Below, in pieces: positions 6,601-11,550 of a stretch of DNA of 11,550 nucleotides; position 1 is the stretch's first letter, and every line of letters begins with the position of its first letter. Source of the stretch: Polyrhizophydium stewartii (lineage: Eukaryota > Chytridiomycota > Chytridiomycetes > Rhizophydiales); the NCBI GenBank assembly GCA_027604665.1, contig JADGIZ010000579.1, positions 1 through 11,550 on the forward strand, given 5' to 3'. The position numbers and the translations under genes are program-made. The notes below the pieces were generated by a model, which saw only the letters and a list, made by a program, of their open reading frames with translations, was not told the origin of the DNA and did no database searches.

Positions 6601-9600
6601 TCTTGCGGAACTCGGCGTGCGGGTTCATGATCGACTGCGTCAGCTGGTAGATGCGCTTGTCGTTGATCTCGGCGTACTTGTGCAAATTCGTCTGTGCCTT
6701 CTTTGGTTCGGGCAGCGAGCCGCTCATGTACACAATCAGGTTGTTGAGCCCAGTCGTGATGGCCTCTTCGTCCGCATCCATCACGCCGCCCTGCAAGCCC
6801 GTGCACGCCGCGTCAGCAACCGAGAGAGGCGGCGGTCTGTCGACCATACCGGGCTCACGTTGAACTTTTGCGAGTGCGTCACAAACAGTGTCATCTGCTG
6901 GATCGCCGTTGCTTTGCGGTCGAGCAGATTGACAAATGCCTTGTACTGGCGCTCCGTCAGATGGTGCAGCACCGTGACAATGCGGCGTGTCCGCTCATCG
7001 TCATCGGGGATCGGCGGCAGGATGTGTGTGTACAGCGCTTTCTCGACAAGGGCAGGATACCTGACACGAGCGACTCTGGGTCAGCAGGGCATGGATTCAG
7101 TGCGCTCGCCGCTGGTTGGGCAGCGCGGCATACCCCATCTCGGCGTCGCTAATGTACAGCAGCTCGAGGATGCTGCCCGCGAGCCACGCAAACATCTCGA
7201 TCCTGAGCGGACTCGGCGCCGCTTCGTTGCCTGCTTGTCTGGACCCACGTCACCGTCAACAGAAGTCTTCCCCGAGCACCGGCTCGCCAGATAAGCTTAC
7301 TGCGACTGGGTGTAAAAGTTGGCGAACAGATGGGCCGTGACCTCGATCGCATCCGAGCGCACCGGTGCCTGTGGCACACGCCAGTCAGCGCCAGCCTATG
7401 GACGCAAACAGATGCAGCCGCCCGCCGACCTTTTTGTCGCGGCACCGCATCGTGAGCGCCTTGAATGTGTCATTGCTGAGCACCAGCGGCATCGCTGTCG
7501 CGATTGCGCCGACAGCCTTGATGGCCTCGCACCGCACGCGCTCGTCCGGATCCATCAGCTTCTGCTGCAGGCCCGCTGTGCATCGCATGTGGTGATCAGT
7601 CAGCCCGCCGACATGCACGCCTGGACAAGGCCCGCCACGCACGCTCCAGATCCGTCAGCAGCGCGGGGTGGTCCTTGGCAATCCAGACGAGATACTTGAT
7701 CCACTCGGTGCGGATGCCAACGTTCTTGTCCTTGCGTCTGCGAGCGCCGAGCAGCCAGCGCATCTGGTCAGCAAAGCCGCGCGGCCCGCCGCAGCCGAGA
7801 AGCACTGCACCACGCACCTGTCGCACCACGACTTCCACACGTGCGGATAAATCGACACGAGCTTGGCGCCTGACTGCAGAAACATCTCGCCGAGCGAGGT
7901 CAGCGCCAACTGGCGCAGCGGCAGCGTGTCGACTTTGAGCTCCTCCTCGAGCTGCGGAATCACGTTGAGCAGGATATCCGGCGCGGCCGTGTAAATCTCG
8001 AGAATGAGCTTGTGCGCCGAGCGGAACTGCTCCGGATTGGTGTCGTCCGTGACGTTTCGGCTCGCCTCGACAAGGATGTCGCTAAAGTACTGGCACACGT
8101 ATCGCTGCAGCCTGTCTGCCGATGCGCGGCACAGCTCCGCCGCCATCTGGTACGCCGTCGGCGATGCAGTCTGCGCAGCAGGGTCGTGCCGAATGAGCCT
8201 CGAGCTTCAGCGTCTGATGTCCAGGCACTGAGCATCTCGGCAAGACGCACCTTTTGCGCCGCAGAGAGCTGCTCCAGAAGTAACTCAATGAGGGCGTGCG
8301 GCAGCGCCTGCGAGTCGTCGATAAGCTGCTGCAGGACATCCAGCAGACACACAACGACAATAGACGACATGTCCGGGCTGCACACCGACCACCGTCAGCC
8401 ACCCAATCCCGCGCGCAGCGGTGCCCTCTCCCCCGGCATCTCGCCGGGCGAGCTCTCCCACCGCAGCGCCTTGAACAGCGTCTGGAAGAATTGCGTCACA
8501 AGCTCGTCGGCCGGGAACTGCGACACGAGCGTGACGGTCTTGGCCGCATTGAGCGACTCGAGCAGCTCGTAGCACAGGCTAAAGTAAGGGTACTTTTGGT
8601 CCGTGACGCTCGGAATGACCTGGAAGAAGAGTTCAAACACCGCCTGCACGATGCCGCAGCCGTCAGCCTGCACCGAATTGTGGCAGCATACCCAGCAGTC
8701 GAGTGGATCGCAAGGGGCCATTTCCCAGATCAACCACTCGCAAGCACACACGCAAGCCGCACCTGCAAATGCGACTCGCCAAACGGAACCGTTGGCGCAT
8801 GCACGCGCAGCAGCTCCGCGATGCAGCACGCAGTAAGAACCCGCACGCCCTTGTCCTTGTGCTGCAGCAGCGACTTGTCGACAATGTCCTTGCACACCCG
8901 CGTAAACGAGGCGTTCGAGGTGCCAAAGTTGTTCATGCTCTTGAGCTCGGCGTGCAGTGCCTTGGACGGCGCAGAGATGCCGCCGCAACCGCCGCCGCAG
9001 CCGTCAAGGGCGTCCAAGTCGAGGGAGGCGAGGAGCAACCCCAGCACGCACGCACGCACGCACGCCGAGCAGAGAATCCGGTTGGCCAGACTTGGTGTCA
9101 GCGGCCCTGCGCTGCCGCGCTGTGCGGCGGAACAAGAGGAGCACCCCGTCGCTCGTGTCCGACAAGGAATCGGACACTGGCCGCCAGTGCGGAGAAAGCC
9201 TCCGAGGGGAGACACTCGCCCCGCGCGCCGGCGCGGGGGGGGGGCAGCCTGCCATGCGCTGCGCAGCGCCCGCGCAAGGCGACCAGGGCCGCCCGAGACC
9301 GCCCCCGCCGCCCGTGCAGCTTCGCGTGGCCCCGCATGCGGCAGTCCCAGGCCGTGCGCACACATCCTCCTCCCGCACCTGCAGGCTGCGCACGAGCACG
9401 TCGACGGCAATGGGTCTGGCCGCGCTGGCAGGGCGGAGGCTCTCGCTGAAGCGCAGCCGCGGCACGCCCGGACCTGCCGTGTGGGCAGCAGCGGCGGCAG
9501 CAGCGGCAGCCTCTGCAGCCTCTGCGGCCTCTGCCGCCGCGGAGCCGCCGCCGCCGCCGCCACCGCCTCCCGTCGAGGTGCGAGTGCGGCGGGCACGCGA

Positions 9601-9618
9601 GACAGTTTCCGTTGCCAT
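3681..9618 (-). CDS. PDS5: PDS5-like sister chromatid cohesion regulator
   Basis: PDS5 is a HEAT-repeat cohesin subunit that binds Scc1/Rad21 and controls cohesin maintenance and release with Wapl and Eco1. Twenty exons (minus, high to low): 9618-9379, 8960-8763, 8643-8462, 8377-8251, 8170-7818, 7737-7643, 7575-7430, 7368-7301, 7202-7134, 7060-6859, 6790-6380, 6316-6229, 6170-5974, 5926-5681, 5617-5161, 5074-4960, 4881-4770, 4696-4553, 4501-4427 and 4361-3681. Together they give 4206 nt, or 1401 residues, the family's usual size; phases agree at all 19 junctions. Landmarks are HKDKGVRVLTACCIAELLR (~110-130), a central EWIKYLVWIAKDHP block, and QDPVFQVRNGFTMKLCAFL with FLIAHEPD in exon 15. HLIAHHPDF and YIHFFFETVATAENV follow. 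The N terminus has Gly9 and poly-Ala tracts. Residues ~1176-1401 are a basic, Ser/Asp-rich, probably disordered tail, as in other PDS5 proteins. The ATG at 9618 has purine at -3 and G at +4. Exon ends at 6859 and 4553 have in-frame alternatives. Confidence 0.93.
4502..4552 (-). other. 51-nt PDS5 intron 18, length divisible by three and stop-free
   Basis: The donor is GTGCGT, the most frequent donor form in this gene, and the 3' end is CGCTGACCAG. Removal joins EASA to TPRVQNLKHQYL. Retention would insert 17 residues without a stop. The donor and CTGAC signals favour splicing, but both protein forms are possible. Confidence 0.6.
9044..9063. repeat. GCAC tetranucleotide microsatellite (5 units)
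   Basis: Five perfect GCAC copies lie inside PDS5 intron 1. This is a simple-sequence repeat; no function is claimed. Confidence 0.9.
9155..9177. repeat. Perfect 8-bp inverted repeat with 7-nt loop in PDS5 intron 1
   Basis: GTGTCCGA (9155-9162) and TCGGACAC (9170-9177) are exact reverse complements around the loop CAAGGAA. It could be a DNA-binding dyad or an intronic RNA hairpin. Nothing else identifies it. Confidence 0.6.
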
Positions 9619-9725
9619 GACAGCCGGTCGGACCGGAAAGCCCGCCGCAAGCGTCTTTTCATTCCGCCTCGGCCATCGCAATACAAACAAGGGGTGGTGT
9701 AGGTGACAAGAGAAGTGCTGCAGCA
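9619..9725 (-). other. 107-bp spacer between the low-complexity gene and PDS5
   Basis: This short head-to-tail interval must hold the 3' end of the upstream gene and the PDS5 promoter and leader. On the minus strand it contains TTTGTATT and AATGAAAA, which loosely resemble fungal polyadenylation efficiency and positioning elements. An ATG at 9726-9724 overlaps the upstream stop (TGATG) and is in frame with PDS5. Confidence 0.4.
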
Positions 9726-11121
9726 TCACTTGCGGGTTGCAAACGCATCCATATAGTCCTCGCACTCGTCCAGCACGCTCTGCAGCAGGTCCGACAGCCC
9801 CACGCGGTTCTTGTCGTCGACAGTGCCCTTGCGCTGCAGCGCGCTGCCCGACGGCGCGCCGCCCTGCGAGCCGGCGCCTTGCGAACTACCGGGTCCGCCG
9901 GCGTACGCTGCGCCTGCACCGCTCGCGGTGCTGTCGTTGCTGAGCTTGCGCTGGATCATGTGCGGCGGCGGGCCCTGCGCGGCCTCGTACGGCGCCGACG
10001 GCTTGCGCATGCCGTACATGTGCCGGTCGCGATCCCTCGGCCGGTCACGGTCCCGCTCCCGCTCCCGCTCGCGCTCGAGCATGTCCTGACTCGGCCGCCG
10101 CGCCATGAGCGGGCTGCCAGGCCGGTGCATGGGGCTGCCAGGTCGGTGCATCGGGCTCGCAGGCCGGTGCACCGGCCCCACCTGGTGCGCGAAGCCGTCG
10201 GCCTCGCCACCACCGCCACCACCGCCGCCACCGCCGCCGCGGTGCAACGGCCCCGATGCGCCGCTGAAGCTGCCGCCGCGGAACGACGGATCGTACGACT
10301 GCGAGTACTGGTCGCCGCCAGGAGGCGGCTGGTACGCGCCGGCACGGCCAAGCTCGTCCGCGCTCGGCCGCCGGCGCTCCCAGCGATCGCCCATGGGCGA
10401 CGGCCACTCGTCGACGAGCTGCGGCGTCGACCCGGCGTATCCGCCCGCCGCGTACATGGGCTGCGGATGGTGATACGGCGGCTGCGCATGCGGCGGCTGC
10501 GGGTGCGGGCCCGCGTGCTGTGGATGGCCGTATGGATGTGGATGGCCGTACGGATGTCCACCAGGCGGCGGCTGCTGCTGCTGCGGCGGCGGCGGCCCGG
10601 GTGCCCGCGGACCCATCTTGTATCCGGGCGAGAAGGGCTGCTGCTGGGCAAACGGCGCATACTGCTGCGGGTGCTGCTGCGGATACTGGTGCGGATGCTG
10701 CGGGTGCTGCGGGTGCTGCAGCGGCGCGGCGGGCGACGGCATCATCTGCGCCTGTACGGGCGGCCCCGGGTGGTAGTACTGCGCGGGCGGATACATGCCG
10801 CCCTGGTGCTGATCAACGTGCTGCGCCGACATCATGGGCGGCGGCGGGCCGGGCTGCGCGATGCGCATGCGTGCACTCGACGGCAGCGATCCCTGGCGCT
10901 GCGGGTGCGGGCCGCCGCCGCCGCCGCCGCCGCCGCTGCCACCACCGCCGCTGCTGCCTCCGGGACCACCGCCGCCGCCGCCTTGCGGCGCAGGGCCGTA
11001 CGGCGAGTACTGCGGCTGGCGCGGGTCGAACGCGTGCGGCTGCGATGGCGCCTGCGAGTCGTCGCGTCGCGGCCGCATCGCCCACCCGGTGGTGTTGGGC
11101 GACGCCGGGCGGGACGGGATT

Positions 11122-11153
<32 letters not shown>

Positions 11154-11550
11154 CGCAACACCGCCCGGCGGGCCGACGGGCCCCGGGCCCGAGCCGAGCG
11201 CGGCCACGGCGGCGTTCATCTGCTCGCGGCGGCGCGCGGCGTCGCTGGGCGAGCGGAACGCCCGGAACTGCGACTGCGGCGACTGCGGCATGGGCTGCAT
11301 CGGCATCGACATGGGCGGCGGCGGCATCGGGCCAGCCTTGCCCATCGGCTGCATCGGCGGCGGCGGCTGCATCTGGCCCTGGATGAAGGGGTACATCATG
11401 GGCGGCGGGTGCTTGAGGAAGTCGGGCTGCTGCTGCGGGCGGAACCCGCGGGACAGCGGGCGGCGGCGCTCGTTGGAGCGGCGGCGCTGCGAGCCGTCGT
11501 CGGGCGACAGCTGCGCGGGCGACGGGGCTGCTGCGGCCGCGGGCGGCGGC
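9726..11550 (-). CDS. Gly/Pro/Gln-rich low-complexity protein, 3' part (5' end outside window)
   Basis: An uninterrupted frame of 607 codons plus a TGA (9728-9726) enters from the right edge at 11549; its start lies outside the window. I do not recognise the family. Composition is strongly biased: poly-Gly runs (about 10206-10242, 10915-10980, 11126-11160), Gln/His/Pro stretches (about 10460-10725), Met/Pro repeats near 11290-11400, and an Arg-Glu/Arg-Asp run (10022-10078). Three copies of a heptad MHRPxSP (10111-10173) give evenly spaced Ser-Pro sites, and RRPS, RKPS and QRKLS resemble basophilic-kinase sites. The only ordered-looking part is the C terminus, about 28 residues from DKNRVGLSDLLQSVLDEC onward, probably helical and acidic. 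This pattern fits a disordered RNA- or transcription-related scaffold, but that is inference. Unlike its neighbours it shows no intron over 1.8 kb. Confidence 0.8.
10022..10078 (-). repeat. Arg-Glu / Arg-Asp dipeptide repeat tract
   Basis: Near-repetitive CGCGAG/CGGGAC-type codons encode alternating RE then RD dipeptides. Such tracts occur in splicing and RNA-processing proteins (for example U1-70K, NELF-E). Here this is only a compositional similarity. Confidence 0.75.
10111..10173 (-). repeat. 21-bp tandem repeat, 3 copies, encoding MHRPxSP heptads
   Basis: The units 10111-10131, 10132-10152 and 10153-10173 differ at only a few bases. They encode PVHRPAS/PMHRPGS/PMHRPGS-type heptads, each with a Ser-Pro. 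The repeat is in-frame within the low-complexity gene. Confidence 0.85.

Larger units (their letters stand above)
8961..9378 (-). other. PDS5 intron 1, longest intron in the window (418 bp)
   Basis: The donor CAG|GTGCGG follows DVLVRSLQ. The acceptor CCAAG|GCA precedes ALHAELKSMNN, rebuilding the PDS5 N-terminal block that normally reads LKxLHxEL. The intron is several times longer than the median of this gene. It contains a GCAC tetranucleotide array, a perfect 8-bp inverted repeat and a 10-base G run (plus strand). Open frames inside it show no recognisable protein. Confidence 0.75.

Noticed and set aside
5087..7294. Plus-strand open frames of about 350 codons (5087-6130 and 6239-7294)
   Set aside because: Both are antisense to conserved PDS5 HEAT-repeat exons and cross its introns. 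Long antisense frames are expected in high-GC3 genes.
8296..9702. 468-codon plus-strand open frame
   Set aside because: It lies antisense to PDS5 exons 1-4 and its introns. Its composition is that of a GC-rich shadow frame with no recognisable motif.
9619..9765. Longer PDS5 N terminus from the ATG at 9765
   Set aside because: It would overlap the 3' coding end of the upstream gene. The ATG at 9618 has better context and gives a plausible low-complexity N terminus.
10111..10173. CRISPR-like repeat array
   Set aside because: The 21-bp units are directly adjacent with no spacers and lie in frame in a coding region, so they are a protein heptad repeat.
10520..11386. 288-codon plus-strand Ala/Arg-rich frame and minus-strand Arg-rich frames in the low-complexity region
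   Set aside because: They are alternative readings of GGC/CCG-type codon repeats. The frame ending at 9726 is longest, runs off the edge and has meaningful C-terminal composition.

Overview
The window is nuclear DNA from a GC-rich eukaryote with small, densely packed, intron-rich genes. Twenty-six introns can be placed from protein conservation, plus one provisional intron. Most are 47-140 bp, nearly all are GT-AG with one GC-AG, and they carry a recurrent CTGAC branch-point motif but weak polypyrimidine tracts. The fungal-looking PDS5, the CTRAC branch points and a canonical flagellar-type centrin together suggest a zoosporic (chytrid- or blastocladian-like) early-diverging fungus or a related protist. 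That assignment is an inference, not a proof.

Layout, left to right. (1) A minus-strand reading frame runs off the left edge (1-223); its function is unknown. (2) A minus-strand tRNA-Ala(CGC) lies at 187-258, followed by a TTTT Pol III terminator, and it overlaps the start of that frame. (3) A plus-strand, five-exon gene at 806-2269 encodes NAD(P)-dependent glycerol-3-phosphate dehydrogenase of the bacterial GpsA / glycosomal type. (4) A plus-strand centrin gene at about 2382-3495 ends in a 12-nt terminal coding exon. (5) A 20-exon minus-strand gene at 9618-3681 encodes a PDS5 cohesin regulator of about 1401 residues. It is convergent with centrin, separated by 185 bp. (6) Just 107 bp upstream of the PDS5 start, and on the same strand, is the 3' part of an intronless Gly/Pro/Gln-rich low-complexity protein gene (9726 to beyond 11550).

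The genes do not form a pathway. Centrin (centrosome/basal body) and PDS5 (sister chromatid cohesion) both serve cell division, but their adjacency looks like ordinary compact gene order. I see no mobile element, CRISPR array or novel multi-gene system. The points most worth following up are at the RNA level: intron signals (CTGAC branch points, sometimes almost fused to the 3' splice site; GTGCG donors), the GC-AG intron, the 12-nt last exon of centrin inside a potential hairpin, a 51-nt intron that keeps frame if retained, and a tRNA gene overlapping a possible coding start.
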